DNA of 64,000 nucleotides from Noviherbaspirillum sp. L7-7A. GTDB taxonomy: Bacteria; Pseudomonadota; Gammaproteobacteria; Burkholderiales; Burkholderiaceae_D. Below the pieces are notes generated by a model. The model made no database searches. It saw only the letters and a list, made by a program, of their open reading frames with translations, and had not been told where the DNA came from. Positions 53,875 through 63,981 of this stretch are shown one piece after another (position 1 is the stretch's first letter; each line of letters starts with the position of its first letter). The stretch covers positions 3,410,001-3,474,000 of the forward strand of contig NZ_JAHQRJ010000001.1 of NCBI RefSeq assembly GCF_019052805.1, read 5' to 3'. Position numbers and translations under genes: made by a program.

Positions 53875-55671
53875 ATGATCCAGCCCGTACGCTACAGCAT
53901 CCTTCCCAAGGACCCGGCCGCGCATCTGTTCGAAGTGGTTCTCACGGTCGACACGCCCGACCCCGCCGGCCAGCGCTTCATGCTGCCGGCCTGGATTCCG
54001 GGCAGCTACATGATCCGCGAATTCGCGCGCAACATCGTGCGCATCGCAGCCAGGGCCAATGGCAGGAAGGTCGCGCTGAAAAAGACCGACAAGCATAGCT
54101 GGCAGGCCGGCCGCTGCGACGGCCCGCTGGTGCTGACCTATGAGGTCTATGCATGGGACCTGTCGGTGCGCACCGCCCACCTCGACCAGACCCATGCCTT
54201 CTTCAACGGCACCAGCGTGTTCCTGCAGGTGATCGGGCAGGAGCAGGCGCCACATGAAGTCGACATCCGTCGTCCCGAGGGCGCCGCGTTTGCGGACTGG
54301 CGTGTCGCCACCGCATTGCCGGAACTTGATGCCGAGCGCTATGGATTCGGCCTGTACCAGGCTGCCAATTATGACGAGCTGATCGACCATCCCGTGGAGC
54401 TGGGCACGTTTGCGCTGGCGACCTTCAGGGCGCATGGCGTGCAGCATGACGTGGTCATCACCGGGCAAGTGCCGAACCTGGACCTGACCCGGCTGTGCGC
54501 CGACCTGAAGAAGGTCTGTGAAGCGCAGATCCGGCTGTTCGAGCCCGGCACACGGCGCGCGCCGATGCGGCGCTATGTCTTCATGACGCTGGCGGTTGGC
54601 GACGGTTACGGCGGCCTGGAGCATCGGGCATCGACCGCGCTGATCTGCTCGCGCGCCGACCTGCCGGTGCAGGGCAAGAAGGAAATGACCGATGGCTACC
54701 GCACCTATCTGGGCCTGTGCAGCCATGAGTATTTCCACACATGGAACGTCAAGCGCATCAAGCCGGCCGCCTTTGCGCCCTACGATCTGCAGAGCGAAGG
54801 CTATACCTCGCTGCTATGGCTGTTCGAAGGCTTCACCAGCTACTACGACGACCTGATGCTGGTGCGCGCCGGGCTGATCAGCGAGGCGGACTATTTCAAG
54901 CTGCTGGCCAAGACCGCCAACGGCGTATTGCGCGGCAGCGGACGCACCCGCCAGAGCGTGGCCGAATCGAGTTTCGACGCCTGGGTCAAGTATTACCGCC
55001 AGGATGAGAACGCGCCCAACGCCATCGTCAGCTATTACACCAAGGGCTCGCTGGTGGGCCTGGGCCTGGACCTCACGATACGCGCCGCCACCAATGGCAA
55101 GAAATCGCTGGACGATGTAATGCGCGCCCTGTGGGAGCGCTACGGCAGGGACTTCTACAGCGATGGCGAAAGCGGCGGACGCGGTTTGGAGGAGGGCGAT
55201 GCGCTGGCCCTGTTCGAGGAAGTCAGCGGCGTCAGCCTGAAGCGCTTCTTCGACCGCCATATCCATGGCACCGACGATGTCGCGCTGGACAAGCTGCTCG
55301 CGCCTTTCGGCGTCACTGTGGCCGACAAGCGCAATGGCGGCAAGCCGTCGCTGGGCGCGCGCACGGTCAAGGAAGGCAATGAGTGCAAGCTGGCCAATGT
55401 GTATGAAGGTGGCGCGGCGCACCGTGCCGGCCTGTCGGCGCTCGATCTGCTGGTGGCGATCGACGGCCTGCGGGTCAACGCAGCTAATCTCGATGCGCTG
55501 ATGTCGCGTTACGGCGTGGGCGACACGGTGACGGTGCATGCCTTCCGGCGCGACGAACTGATGGTGTTTTCGGTCAGGCTGATGGCCGATGACGCGGCGC
55601 AGCTCACACTGACGGCGGAAACAAAACCCGCGGCCGCCACCCGCATGCGGGCTGCCTGGCTGGCGGAGTAG
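53875..55671 (+). CDS. M61-family metallopeptidase with PDZ domain
   Basis: Protein of 598 residues, glycyl-aminopeptidase type. A beta-rich N-terminal domain is followed by the thermolysin-like catalytic domain with the zinc motif HEYFH in LCSHEYFHTWNVKRIKP, and the downstream Glu in LWLFEGFTSYYDDL. A PDZ domain lies at about 490-580 (YEGGAAHRAGLSALDLLVAI). No signal peptide, so cytoplasmic. A strong hairpin separates it from convergent trpC. Confidence 0.92.
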   Translation: MIQPVRYSILPKDPAAHLFEVVLTVDTPDPAGQRFMLPAWIPGSYMIREFARNIVRIAARANGRKVALKKTDKHSWQAGRCDGPLVLTYEVYAWDLSVRTAHLDQTHAFFNGTSVFLQVIGQEQAPHEVDIRRPEGAAFADWRVATALPELDAERYGFGLYQAANYDELIDHPVELGTFALATFRAHGVQHDVVITGQVPNLDLTRLCADLKKVCEAQIRLFEPGTRRAPMRRYVFMTLAVGDGYGGLEHRASTALICSRADLPVQGKKEMTDGYRTYLGLCSHEYFHTWNVKRIKPAAFAPYDLQSEGYTSLLWLFEGFTSYYDDLMLVRAGLISEADYFKLLAKTANGVLRGSGRTRQSVAESSFDAWVKYYRQDENAPNAIVSYYTKGSLVGLGLDLTIRAATNGKKSLDDVMRALWERYGRDFYSDGESGGRGLEEGDALALFEEVSGVSLKRFFDRHIHGTDDVALDKLLAPFGVTVADKRNGGKPSLGARTVKEGNECKLANVYEGGAAHRAGLSALDLLVAIDGLRVNAANLDALMSRYGVGDTVTVHAFRRDELMVFSVRLMADDAAQLTLTAETKPAAATRMRAAWLAE

Positions 55672-55678
55672 GCAAACC

Positions 55679-55710
55679 GCAAGCTGGCACGGCGCGCCGT
55701 GCCAGCTTGC
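55679..55710. terminator. Bidirectional hairpin between M61 gene and trpC
   Basis: A perfect 14-bp stem (GCAAGCTGGCACGG and complement) with a CGCG loop lies between two convergent stop codons. It lacks a long T tract, so termination may be Rho-assisted. Confidence 0.75.
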
Positions 55711-55718
55711 TCACGGTA

Positions 55719-56519
55719 TCAACCAAACAGGCGCGCCAGTTCCGCGCCGGGATCGGCCGCCCGCATGAATGCCTCGCCCACCAGGAAGGCATGCACATCG
55801 GCTTCCCGCATGCGCCTGACATCGTCGGCATTCAGGATGCCGGACTCGGTGACCACCAGCTTCTCCTTCGGAATGCGCGGCAGCAGGTCCAGCGTGTTCT
55901 GCAGCGAGGTGTCGAAGGTGCGCAGATTGCGGTTGTTGATGCCAAGCAGCCGGGTGTTCAGGCGCAGCGCGGCGTCGAGTTCTGCGCCGTCGTGCACTTC
56001 CACCAGCACGTCCATGCCGAGCTCATGCGCGCAGGCTTCCAGTTCCGCCATCAGGCCATGGTCCAGCGCGGCCACGATCAGCAATATCGCGTCCGCACCC
56101 CAGGAGCGGGCCTGGTACACCTGGTAAGGGTCCACCATGAAATCCTTGCGCAGCACCGGCAGCTCGCAGGCGGCACGCGCCTGCTGCAGGTACTCGGGCG
56201 CGCCTTGGAAGAACTGCACATCGGTCAGCACGGACAGGCAGGCCGCGCCATGTTCTTCATAGCTCACGGCAATCGCTGCCGGATCGAAGTCGGCGCGCAG
56301 CACGCCCTTGGACGGCGAGGCCTTCTTCACTTCGGCGATCACGCCGGCGCGGCCGGCGGCAATCTTGCCGCGCAGGCTGCCCTCGAAGCCGCGCAAATCG
56401 TCGCGCAACTGCCGGTCGCTCTCGACCTCATTGCGCAGGCTGGCCAGGCTCTGCTGCCGCATTGCCGCAGCCACTTCCTCGGCCTTCACGGACAGGATCT
56501 TGTTGAGTATGTCGGACAT
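55719..56519 (-). CDS. trpC: Indole-3-glycerol phosphate synthase
   Basis: TIM-barrel enzyme of 266 residues closing the indole ring in tryptophan synthesis. [15 protein letters not shown] carries the catalytic Lys, [13 protein letters not shown] the second Lys and [11 protein letters not shown] and VTESGIL the phosphate-binding part. Monofunctional, not fused to TrpF. Last gene of trpEGDC; trpD is 38 bases upstream. Confidence 0.96.
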   Translation of the reverse strand: MSDILNKILSVKAEEVAAAMRQQSLASLRNEVESDRQLRDDLRGFEGSLRGKIAAGRAGVIAEVKKASPSKGVLRADFDPAAIAVSYEEHGAACLSVLTDVQFFQGAPEYLQQARAACELPVLRKDFMVDPYQVYQARSWGADAILLIVAALDHGLMAELEACAHELGMDVLVEVHDGAELDAALRLNTRLLGINNRNLRTFDTSLQNTLDLLPRIPKEKLVVTESGILNADDVRRMREADVHAFLVGEAFMRAADPGAELARLFG

Positions 56520-56557
56520 GATGTTGCTGCTTTCTCTGTGCTGGACGATGCGCCGCG

Positions 56558-57592
56558 TCAGGCGCCGCCGATTTTCCGGGTGGCGGCGACGAACTGTTCC
56601 ATCTTCGCGCGGGCAGCGCCCGAGGCCATGGTGTCGATCGCCATCTGCATGCCGGCACCGATGTCGGCCGCCATGCCGTTGGCATACAAGGCGGTGCCTG
56701 CATTGAGCGCCACGATGTCGCGCGGTGCGCCCGGCACATTGTCGAGCGCTTCCAGAATCTTTTCCCTGGACTCCGCCGCATTGCCCACCTTCAGGTTGCG
56801 GCTGGCGATCATCTGCAGGCCGAAGTCTTCAGGATGGATTTCATATTCACGGATCTGGCCGTCAACCAGTTCGCCCACCATGGTGGCCGCGCCTAGCGAG
56901 ACTTCATCCATGTTGTCGCGGCCCCAGACCACCATCGCGCGCTGCGCGCCCAGGCGCTGCAGCACCCGCACCTGGATGCCGACCAGGTCGGAGTGGAACA
57001 CGCCCATCAGGATATTGGGCGCGCCGGCCGGGTTGGTCAGCGGTCCGAGGATGTTGAAGATGGTGCGCACGCCTAACTCACGCCGCACCGGCGCGGCATG
57101 CTTCATCGCCGCATGATGGTTGGGCGCGTACATGAAGCCGATGCCGGTTTCGGCAATGCACTCGGCCACCTGCTGCGGCTGCAGATTGATGTTGGCGCCC
57201 AGCGCTTCCAGCGCATCGGCGCTGCCCGAGGAGGATGACACGCTGCGCCCGCCATGCTTGGCAACCCGGGCGCCGGCGGCGGCAGCGACGAACATCGAGG
57301 CGGTGGAAATATTGAAGGTGTTGGCGCCGTCGCCACCCGTGCCGACGATGTCGAGCAGGCCGCTGGTGTCTTCCAGCGGCACCTTGGTGGCGAATTCGCG
57401 CATGACCTGCGCCGCCGCCGTGATCTCGCCGATGGTTTCCTTCTTCACCCGCAAGCCCATGGTCAGGGCGGCAACCATCACCGGCGACATCTCGCCCGAC
57501 ATGATGCTGCGAAACAGCGACAGCATTTCGTCATGGAAGATCTCGCGGTGTTCAATGCAGCGCAGCAGCGCTTCCTGTGGTGTGATCGGCAT
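56558..57592 (-). CDS. trpD: Anthranilate phosphoribosyltransferase
   Basis: Enzyme of 344 residues joining anthranilate to phosphoribosyl pyrophosphate. [17 protein letters not shown] is the PRPP-binding glycine loop, [20 protein letters not shown] the substrate loop, and [20 protein letters not shown] the anthranilate-binding region. It is separate from the amidotransferase, unlike the enterobacterial TrpGD fusion. 11 bases after trpG. Confidence 0.97.
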   Translation of the reverse strand: MPITPQEALLRCIEHREIFHDEMLSLFRSIMSGEMSPVMVAALTMGLRVKKETIGEITAAAQVMREFATKVPLEDTSGLLDIVGTGGDGANTFNISTASMFVAAAAGARVAKHGGRSVSSSSGSADALEALGANINLQPQQVAECIAETGIGFMYAPNHHAAMKHAAPVRRELGVRTIFNILGPLTNPAGAPNILMGVFHSDLVGIQVRVLQRLGAQRAMVVWGRDNMDEVSLGAATMVGELVDGQIREYEIHPEDFGLQMIASRNLKVGNAAESREKILEALDNVPGAPRDIVALNAGTALYANGMAADIGAGMQMAIDTMASGAARAKMEQFVAATRKIGGA

Positions 57593-57603
57593 GGTGGTCT
57601 CGC

Positions 57604-58167
57604 TTAACGTTTCAGGAAGTTCTGCAGCAGTTCATGGCCATGCTCGGTCAGGATGGACTCGGGATGGAACTGCACGCCCTCGATGTCGAACGCCTTGTGG
57701 CGCACGCCCATGATTTCGCCGTCCGAGGTCCAGGCCGTCACTTCCAGGCAATCCGGCAGCGACGCGCGCTCGATGGCCAGCGAGTGGTAGCGGGTGATGG
57801 TGTACGGATCGGGCAGGCCCCTGAACACGCCCACGCCGGTGTGATGCAGCAGGTCGGTCTTGCCATGCATGACCTGCTTTGCCCGCACCACCTTGCCGCC
57901 GAAAGCCGCGCCGATGGCCTGGTGGCCAAGACAGACGCCCAAGATAGGCAGCTTGCCGGCCAGTTCCTGCAGCACCGGCACCGAGACGCCGGCCTCATGC
58001 GGCGTGCAGGGGCCGGGCGAGATGCAGATGCGTTCCGGCCGCATCGCAACGATCTCTTCCAGCGTGACTTCGTCGTTGCGCACCGTGCGCACGTCTTCAC
58101 CCAGCTCGCCAAAGTATTGGACCAGGTTGTAGGTGAATGAGTCGTAGTTGTCGATCATCAGCAGCAT
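57604..58167 (-). CDS. trpG: Anthranilate synthase component II (glutamine amidotransferase)
   Basis: Class I amidotransferase of 187 residues supplying ammonia to TrpE. The start at 58167 ([20 protein letters not shown]) matches the family. Catalytic Cys is in [11 protein letters not shown] and the His-Glu pair in [13 protein letters not shown]. The start follows the trpE stop by 1 base, so expression is coupled. It may also serve PabB in folate synthesis, as in many bacteria. Confidence 0.97.
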   Translation of the reverse strand: MLLMIDNYDSFTYNLVQYFGELGEDVRTVRNDEVTLEEIVAMRPERICISPGPCTPHEAGVSVPVLQELAGKLPILGVCLGHQAIGAAFGGKVVRAKQVMHGKTDLLHHTGVGVFRGLPDPYTITRYHSLAIERASLPDCLEVTAWTSDGEIMGVRHKAFDIEGVQFHPESILTEHGHELLQNFLKR

Positions 58168-58168
58168 G

Positions 58169-59665
58169 TCAGATTCCTCCATCCAGGCCGTCTTGCACCT
58201 GCTCGGCCGCGCGCAGCACCGCGCGCGCCTTGTTTTCCGTTTCCTGCCATTCCATCTCGGGCACCGAGTCGGCCACGATGCCGGCCGCGGCCTGCACATA
58301 CAGCATGCCGTCCTTAATCACGCCGGTGCGGATCGCAATCGCCAGGTCCATCTCGCCGCCAAAGGACAGGTAGCCGCAGGCGCCGCCGTAGATGCCGCGC
58401 TTGGTCGGCTCCAGCTCGTCGATGATCTCCATCGCCCGCACCTTGGGCGCGCCGGACAGCGTGCCGGCCGGGAAGGTGGCGCGCAGCACGTCGAGATTGG
58501 ACATGCCGGGCTTCAGTGCGCCTTCCACATTGGAGACGATGTGCTGTACGTGGGAATACTTTTCGATCACGAACTTGTCCGTGACCTTGACGCTGCCGGT
58601 CTGCGCGATGCGGCCGATGTCGTTGCGCGCCAGGTCGATCAGCATCACATGCTCGGCGATTTCCTTCGGGTCGGCCAGCAGCTCGGTTGCCAGCGCCGCA
58701 TCCCGCTCGGGCGTATTGCCGCGCGGCCGGGTGCCGGCCAGCGGGCGTATCGTCACCTTCTTGCCGCCATCCGGCGTGCCTTCATTGCGCACCAGGATTT
58801 CCGGCGACGCGCCGACGATATGCATGTCGCCGAAGTTGTAGAAGTACATGTAGGGCGAGGGATTGAGCGAGCGCAGCGCCCGGTACAGCGACAGCGGCGA
58901 ATCGACATACGGCTTCTTGATGCGCTGGCCGATCTGCACCTGCATCAGGTCGCCCGCCATGATGTATTCCTTGGCCCGGGCAACCGCCTCCAGGTAAGCC
59001 GCCTTGTCGAAGTCGCGCACCGACTCGGTCCGTACCGAGGCCGACGTCACCGGTGCATCGACCGCGCGGCGCAGCATCGCGCGCAAGTCGTGCAGGCGGC
59101 GCCGGGCGCGCGGGAAAGCTTCGGCCTGGGTTGGATCGGCATAGACGATCAGGTAGAGCTTGCCCGAGAGGTTGTCGATGACGGCCAGTTCCTCGGTCAG
59201 CAGCAGCTGGATGTCGGGCAGGCCGAGGTCATCCTTGGGCGCCGTCTCGGCCAGGCGTTTCTCGATATGGCGCACCGTGTCGTAGCCGAAATAGCCCGCC
59301 AGGCCGCCACAGAAGCGCGGCATGCCGGGCAGGACCGCGACCTTGAAGCGCGACTGGTAGTCGGCGATGAAATCGAGCGGATTGCCGTCCACGCTTTCCA
59401 CGACCGCGCCATTGGTAACGACTTCGGTGCGACGGCCATAGCTGCGCAGCAGGGTGGAAGCGGGCAGTCCAATAAAGGAATAGCGGCCGAAGCGCTCGCC
59501 GCCGACAACGGATTCGAGCAGGAAGGTATTCTTGCCGCCGTTCTGCTGCTGCGCCAGCTTGAGGTAAAGGGACAGCGGGGTTTCGAGATCGGCGAAGGCT
59601 TCAGCGATCAGCGGAATACGGTTGTAGCCTTGCGCGGCCAGCGATTTGAATTCGAGTTCGGTCAT
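58169..59665 (-). CDS. trpE: Anthranilate synthase component I
   Basis: Chorismate-using enzyme of 498 residues. The start at 59665 ([20 protein letters not shown]) has GGGAGA 5 bases upstream; the open frame continues to 59743 but that part is leader RNA. The N-terminal feedback site contains [18 protein letters not shown] (the LLES tryptophan-binding element). The catalytic part includes [16 protein letters not shown] and [11 protein letters not shown]. It is controlled by the attenuator directly upstream. Confidence 0.97.
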   Translation of the reverse strand: MTELEFKSLAAQGYNRIPLIAEAFADLETPLSLYLKLAQQQNGGKNTFLLESVVGGERFGRYSFIGLPASTLLRSYGRRTEVVTNGAVVESVDGNPLDFIADYQSRFKVAVLPGMPRFCGGLAGYFGYDTVRHIEKRLAETAPKDDLGLPDIQLLLTEELAVIDNLSGKLYLIVYADPTQAEAFPRARRRLHDLRAMLRRAVDAPVTSASVRTESVRDFDKAAYLEAVARAKEYIMAGDLMQVQIGQRIKKPYVDSPLSLYRALRSLNPSPYMYFYNFGDMHIVGASPEILVRNEGTPDGGKKVTIRPLAGTRPRGNTPERDAALATELLADPKEIAEHVMLIDLARNDIGRIAQTGSVKVTDKFVIEKYSHVQHIVSNVEGALKPGMSNLDVLRATFPAGTLSGAPKVRAMEIIDELEPTKRGIYGGACGYLSFGGEMDLAIAIRTGVIKDGMLYVQAAAGIVADSVPEMEWQETENKARAVLRAAEQVQDGLDGGI

Positions 59666-59710
59666 GATTCTCTCCCGACCGCGTAAGGGATGGGTGCGCG
59701 GTCCTTGCGT

Positions 59711-59747
59711 TAAAAACGTGATCGAGCGCGCATGCGAGCGCACTCGA
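59711..59747 (-). terminator. trp operon attenuator terminator
   Basis: On the minus strand a 10-bp stem (plus-strand arms 59722-59731 and 59738-59747, one G-T pair) with a 6-base loop is followed by a T-rich run (A tract 59712-59716). It lies 14 bases after the leader-peptide stop codon and 46 bases before the trpE start codon, the position of a classical Trp attenuator. Confidence 0.85.
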
Positions 59748-59761
59748 CAGCCAATCGGGGA

Positions 59762-59848
59762 CTACCAGGTCCAGGATTGCCAGCGTCGCCAGGGCCAGGC
59801 CTCAGGAACGGCCGGCGCAGATAAGCTGCGTTTTTTATTGAGAGACAT
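59762..59848 (-). CDS. trpL: trp leader peptide with five Trp codons
   Basis: Open frame of 28 codons: [16 protein letters not shown], then AWPWRRWQSWTW, then TAG. Five tryptophans in the last eleven residues identify it as the attenuation leader of the trp operon: ribosome stalling there under Trp shortage should prevent the terminator at 59711-59747 from forming. The start codon lies inside the last codons of gph in another frame, so the leader is made from an mRNA that either begins within gph or reads through from it. Confidence 0.9.
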   Translation of the reverse strand: MSLNKKRSLSAPAVPEAWPWRRWQSWTW

Positions 59849-60551
59849 GTTGGTTGGGATTTGCTGCTGAGATCAGTCGGGCTGCATCCAAAAGCGTGTC
59901 GACTATACCATCCGAATCAACGTCTTGTATAGGCTGGCCATGATTGTAGCCATAAGGCACGGTGAGCACCCGGCAGTTGGCCGCGCGCGCCGCCTGGGCA
60001 TCGTTGGACGAGTCGCCAATGGCCACCACATGCCGCGGCGCCAGGCTGAAATCGGCGCAGACCTGCAAGAGCGGCATCGGATCGGGTTTCTTGCGCGGCA
60101 GCGAGTCGCCGCCGTACACCACTTCGAATGCATCGAGCAGGCCGGCGGTTTCCAGCAGCGGCAGCGCAAAGCCGACCGGCTTGTTGGTTACGCAGGCCAG
60201 GCGCAGTCCCTGTTGCTGCATGGCGCGCAAGCCTTCGGCCACGCCCGGATACACCGTCGCATGCCGGCCATTGATGGCGCTGTAGGAGCGCATGTAGGCA
60301 TTCAACGCCTGCTCGTAATGCGCGGCCGCCTGCTCCGGCGCATGGTCCAGGCCGAGGATGCTGCGCACCAGGTTCTCGGTGCCCTTGCCGACGAAGCGGG
60401 TGATCACGTCGATGCCCACCGGCGCAAGCGCAAGCTCGGCACGCATCGCATTGACCGCCGCCAGGAAGTCCGGCGCGGTATCCATCATCGTGCCGTCGAG
60501 GTCGATGATGGCTGCGCGGATGCCGGCAAACAGGGTGTCAGGCGCGTTCAT
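59835..60551 (-). CDS. gph: Phosphoglycolate phosphatase
   Basis: HAD-family phosphatase of 238 residues, removing phosphoglycolate formed in DNA repair or by Rubisco. Motif [14 protein letters not shown] carries both Asp residues, motif II CVTNKP the Thr/Ser, and [13 protein letters not shown] is motif IV. Its ATG overlaps the rpe stop by 4 bases; its end overlaps the trpL start. The order rpe-gph-trpE is common in Burkholderiales and links the trp genes to carbon-metabolism genes. Confidence 0.93.
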   Translation of the reverse strand: MNAPDTLFAGIRAAIIDLDGTMMDTAPDFLAAVNAMRAELALAPVGIDVITRFVGKGTENLVRSILGLDHAPEQAAAHYEQALNAYMRSYSAINGRHATVYPGVAEGLRAMQQQGLRLACVTNKPVGFALPLLETAGLLDAFEVVYGGDSLPRKKPDPMPLLQVCADFSLAPRHVVAIGDSSNDAQAARAANCRVLTVPYGYNHGQPIQDVDSDGIVDTLLDAARLISAANPNQHVSQ

Positions 60552-61213
60552 ACGGCAGCCAGCTGGCCGCGCATGGCATCGATCACGGCCTTGTAGTCAG
60601 GCTTGCCGAAGATGGCCGAACCGGCAACGAAGGTGTCGGCGCCCGCCTTTGCCGCGGCGGCGATGTTGTCGACCTTGATGCCGCCATCGACTTCCAGCAT
60701 GATGTCGCGCCCGGATGCATCGATGCGCTGGCGCACGTCGGCGATCTTCTTCAGCGCTTCGGGAATGAAGGACTGGCCGCCAAAGCCGGGGTTGACCGAC
60801 ATCAGCAGGATGATGTCGAGCTTGTCCATCACATGGTCGAGATAATGCAGCGGCGTGGCCGGGTTGAACACCAGGCCGGCCTTGCAGCCATTGTCGCGGA
60901 TCAGCTGCAGCGTGCGGTCGATGTGCTCGGACGCTTCCGGATGAAAGGTGATGATGTTGGCGCCGGCCTTGGCGAAGTCGGGAATGATGCGGTCCACGGG
61001 CTTGACCATCAGATGCACGTCGATCGGCACCTGCACATGCGGCCGGATCGCTTCGCATACCAGCGGCCCAATCGTCAGGTTGGGGACGTAGTGGTTGTCC
61101 ATCACGTCGAAGTGGATGATGTCGGCGCCGGCGGCGACCACGTTGCGGACCTCTTCGCCAAGACGGGCAAAATCGGCGGAGAGGATGCTGGGAGCGATGC
61201 GATAAGTAGCCAT
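60548..61213 (-). CDS. rpe: Ribulose-phosphate 3-epimerase
   Basis: TIM-barrel epimerase of 221 residues of the pentose phosphate pathway. The start at 61213 ([20 protein letters not shown]) fits the family. [17 protein letters not shown] with metal-binding His and Asp, [18 protein letters not shown] and [11 protein letters not shown] are the standard motifs. Coupled to gph. Confidence 0.97.
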   Translation of the reverse strand: MATYRIAPSILSADFARLGEEVRNVVAAGADIIHFDVMDNHYVPNLTIGPLVCEAIRPHVQVPIDVHLMVKPVDRIIPDFAKAGANIITFHPEASEHIDRTLQLIRDNGCKAGLVFNPATPLHYLDHVMDKLDIILLMSVNPGFGGQSFIPEALKKIADVRQRIDASGRDIMLEVDGGIKVDNIAAAAKAGADTFVAGSAIFGKPDYKAVIDAMRGQLAAV

Positions 61214-61334
61214 GGAATTCGTCAATTGGAACAATCCGTTATTCTACCTTGGCGCGCACGGCCGGGCCCTGCTGCCAAAATGGCATCGCGGCACCGTCAG
61301 CGTCGCGCAGACATCAATCCGGCAAAGGAATCAA

Positions 61335-61709
61335 ATGGCAGCTTATGAATTCACCGTTTCGGTCAGAACCCAGTATCTGGAGAAACAGTCCGACCCTGAA
61401 CACGGCAGCTTCGTGTTCGCCTATTCCATCACGATACGCAATACGGGGCAGGTCGCGGCGCAGCTGATTTCCCGTCACTGGATCATCAAGGACGCCAATG
61501 ACAAGGTGGAGGAGGTGAAGGGACTCGGTGTGGTCGGCCATCAGCCGCTGCTGCAGCCTGGACAGCAGTTCGAGTACACCAGCGGCACTTCCCTGAAGAC
61601 GCCGCACGGCACCATGTCGGGCAGCTATTTCTGTGTTGCCGAGGACGGCACCCGGTTTGACGCCCCCATTGCGGAATTTGTGCTGTCCTTGCCGCGCACG
61701 CTACACTGA
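61335..61709 (+). CDS. apaG: ApaG protein
   Basis: Fibronectin-III-fold protein of 124 residues from the ATG at 61335 (MAAYEFTVSVRTQYLEKQSD), preceded by AAAGGAA. ITIRNTGQVAAQLISRHWII and FEYTSGTSLKTPHGTMSGSY are family signatures, and a GxGxxG-like GLGVVG segment is present. Role unclear; mutants elsewhere show cobalt-related effects. Divergent from rpe. Confidence 0.94.
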   Translation: MAAYEFTVSVRTQYLEKQSDPEHGSFVFAYSITIRNTGQVAAQLISRHWIIKDANDKVEEVKGLGVVGHQPLLQPGQQFEYTSGTSLKTPHGTMSGSYFCVAEDGTRFDAPIAEFVLSLPRTLH

Positions 61710-61720
61710 CGTCCCGCAGT

Positions 61721-61855
61721 TCAAGCCGGTTTGTCATCATCAGGTGGTGGCCGGCGCACTTGCTGGTCCGGTTTGCGGCCCGCAAACATCGTCCACCAGA
61801 CGATGAATACCAGCAGGAAAAATGCGACGCAGGCCTCTAATATCAGTAACCACAT
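61721..61855 (-). CDS. Small single-pass membrane protein, 44 residues
   Basis: A frame starting at 61855 encodes MWLLILEACVAFFLLVFIVW, then WTMFAGRKPDQQVRRPPP and DDDKPA. One membrane helix and a charged proline-rich cytoplasmic tail are obvious. It fills the gap between apaG and mltA on the opposite strand. The ribosome site is weak (GGAACT farther upstream). Similar short membrane proteins next to mltA are typical of Burkholderiales, but I cannot name a family. Confidence 0.65.
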   Translation of the reverse strand: MWLLILEACVAFFLLVFIVWWTMFAGRKPDQQVRRPPPDDDKPA

Positions 61856-61869
61856 GCCATTGAGTTCCA

Positions 61870-63057
61870 ATGTTATCCAAGCGCTTCAGTTTACTCGCAT
61901 CCTCCGTCGTCATCACAGCACTTCTTGCCGCCTGCAGCACCACGCCGCCCAAGTCGGTTGAAACTGCGCCGGCGCAGCCGCCGGCAACAGGCCCGGCCCC
62001 GGCCGCCGGTCCGGTATTGCGCCCCGTGGCCTTCAACGCCATGCCCGGCTGGGACCGCGACGATGTGCGCGAAGCATGGCCCGCCTTTCTGACATCCTGC
62101 GAGGTGATGATCAGGCGAGCCGCCTGGAAGGAGCCCTGCACTGTGGCGCGCACGGTCGACGCCAACAGTGCTGGCGCGATCCGTACGTTCTTCGAGGCAT
62201 TCTTCGTGCCGCACCAAGTGTTCAATCCCGACGGCACGGACAACGGCCTGATCACCGGCTACTACGAGCCCCTGCTCAACGGCGCCCGCAAGCGCGGCGG
62301 CCCGTACCAGACCCCGCTGCACCGCGCGCCGGATGACCTGCTGACCATCGATCTCGGCAGTGTCTATCCTGAATTGAAGAACATGCGCCTGCGCGGCAAG
62401 CTGGTTGGCAACAAGGTCGTTCCCTATCCGGCGCGCGCTGAACTGACGCAATCGACGGCAATGAGCGGCAACGAACTGGTGTGGGTGGACAATCCGATCG
62501 ATGCCTTCTTCCTTCAGGTGCAGGGCTCCGGCCGCGTCCAGTTTGCCGATACCAAGGAAGTGGTGCGCATCGCCTATGCGGATCAGAACGGCCACCCTTA
62601 TCGCTCGATCGGCCGTTATCTGGTCGACAAGGGTGAATTGACCATGGACCAGGCATCCGCCCAGGGCATCAAGGCCTGGCTGGCAGCCAATCCCAGGCGC
62701 CAGCAGGAACTGCTCAATGCGAATCCCGGCTATGTCTTCTTCAAGGAAGAGAAGCTGACCGACCCGCGCAAGGGGCCAAAGGGCGCGCTGGGTGTTCCGC
62801 TGACGCCGCAGCGCTCCGTCGCGGTCGATCCGAATTTCATCCCGCTGGGCGCGCCGGTCTTCCTGTCGACCACCCATCCCGGCAGCAATGCCCCTCTGCA
62901 GCGCATGATGCTGGCCCAGGATACGGGCGGCGCAATCAAGAATGCGGTCAGGGCCGATTACTTCTGGGGCTTTGGCGCGGAAGCGGGCGAGAAGGCAGGG
63001 AAAATGAAGCAACGCGGCATGCTCTGGGTGCTGTTGCCCAAACCGGGCACGGCGTGA
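61870..63057 (+). CDS. mltA: Membrane-bound lytic murein transglycosylase A
   Basis: Outer-membrane lipoprotein of 395 residues that cleaves peptidoglycan. The lipobox LLAACS (Cys at about 22) follows a short signal peptide. The MltA domain includes [20 protein letters not shown], the [14 protein letters not shown] barrel motif, and a C-terminal 3D domain with [20 protein letters not shown] holding the three Asp residues. Length fits the family. Confidence 0.96.
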   Translation: MLSKRFSLLASSVVITALLAACSTTPPKSVETAPAQPPATGPAPAAGPVLRPVAFNAMPGWDRDDVREAWPAFLTSCEVMIRRAAWKEPCTVARTVDANSAGAIRTFFEAFFVPHQVFNPDGTDNGLITGYYEPLLNGARKRGGPYQTPLHRAPDDLLTIDLGSVYPELKNMRLRGKLVGNKVVPYPARAELTQSTAMSGNELVWVDNPIDAFFLQVQGSGRVQFADTKEVVRIAYADQNGHPYRSIGRYLVDKGELTMDQASAQGIKAWLAANPRRQQELLNANPGYVFFKEEKLTDPRKGPKGALGVPLTPQRSVAVDPNFIPLGAPVFLSTTHPGSNAPLQRMMLAQDTGGAIKNAVRADYFWGFGAEAGEKAGKMKQRGMLWVLLPKPGTA

Positions 63058-63166
63058 ATGCCGGTATCACAGCGGGCGAGGCTGCAAGCGCAGGCCTGCA
63101 TCCTTGAACACTCTGCAAGCAGATACAATGCGCCGGCCATCCGGGCACATTTCAGTGGAGGTCTCC

Positions 63167-63943
63167 ATGCAATATGAAAATATCATTGTGGAAACGCAGG
63201 GCAAGGTCGGACTGGTTCGCCTGAATCGGCCCAAGGCGCTCAATGCGCTCAACGATCAATTGATGGATGAACTGGGGCATGCATTGATGTCGTTCGATGG
63301 CGACGACAATATCGGCTGCATCGTCATCACCGGCAGCGAAAAGGCCTTTGCCGCCGGCGCCGACATTGGCGCCATGGCCAGCTATACCTATATGGATGTA
63401 TTCAAGGGCGACTACATCACCCGGAACTGGGAAACCGTGCGCCGGGTACGCAAGCCCGTCATTGCAGCCGTGGCCGGCTATGCCCTCGGCGGTGGTTGCG
63501 AGCTGGCGATGATGTGCGACTTCATCATCGCTGCCGACACGGCCAAGTTTGGCCAGCCGGAAGTCAAGCTGGGCACCATCCCTGGCGCCGGCGGCACCCA
63601 GCGTCTGCCACGCGCCGTGTCGAAAGCCAAGGCCATGGACATGTGCCTGACTGCCCGCATGATGGACGCCGCCGAAGCCGAACGAGCAGGACTGGTGTCG
63701 CGCGTCGTCGCCGCCGACAAGCTGCTCGACGAAGCGCTGGCCGCCGCCGGCACCATTGCTTCGATGTCCCTCCCGGTTGTCATGATGATCAAGGAATCCA
63801 TCAACCGCGCCTACGAGTCCACTCTTGCCGAAGGCGTGCAGTATGAACGTCGCCTGTTCCACAGCACCTTCGCCACGGAAGACCAGAAGGAAGGCATGAA
63901 AGCTTTCGTCGAAAAGCGCTTGCCGAATTTTCGCAACCTTTGA
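63167..63943 (+). CDS. Enoyl-CoA hydratase
   Basis: Crotonase-fold enzyme of 258 residues hydrating trans-2-enoyl-CoA in beta-oxidation. The start at 63167 ([20 protein letters not shown]) has GGAGG 5 bases upstream; the upstream frame from 63104 is not supported. Oxyanion-hole segments KAFAAGADI and [13 protein letters not shown] are present, and the two catalytic glutamates fall in GGCELAMM and [19 protein letters not shown]. Confidence 0.95.
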   Translation: MQYENIIVETQGKVGLVRLNRPKALNALNDQLMDELGHALMSFDGDDNIGCIVITGSEKAFAAGADIGAMASYTYMDVFKGDYITRNWETVRRVRKPVIAAVAGYALGGGCELAMMCDFIIAADTAKFGQPEVKLGTIPGAGGTQRLPRAVSKAKAMDMCLTARMMDAAEAERAGLVSRVVAADKLLDEALAAAGTIASMSLPVVMMIKESINRAYESTLAEGVQYERRLFHSTFATEDQKEGMKAFVEKRLPNFRNL

Positions 63944-63953
63944 TATAGTTCGT

Positions 63954-63981
63954 CCCCCGCCGCAGCACAGCGCGGCGGGGG
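63954..63981. terminator. Strong GC hairpin after enoyl-CoA hydratase gene
   Basis: A perfect 10-bp GC stem (CCCCCGCCGC and complement) with an 8-base loop starts 11 bases after the stop codon. Only As follow, not Ts, so it may stabilise the 3' end or act with Rho. Confidence 0.6.

Noticed and set aside
52840-54738. 632-codon minus-strand frame opposite the reductase and M61 genes
   Set aside because: It is the reverse-strand shadow of two clear genes in GC-rich DNA. It is rich in His, Arg and Gln with no domain.
58148-59686. 512-codon plus-strand frame opposite trpE
   Set aside because: Shadow of trpE with no start signals; trpE is beyond doubt.
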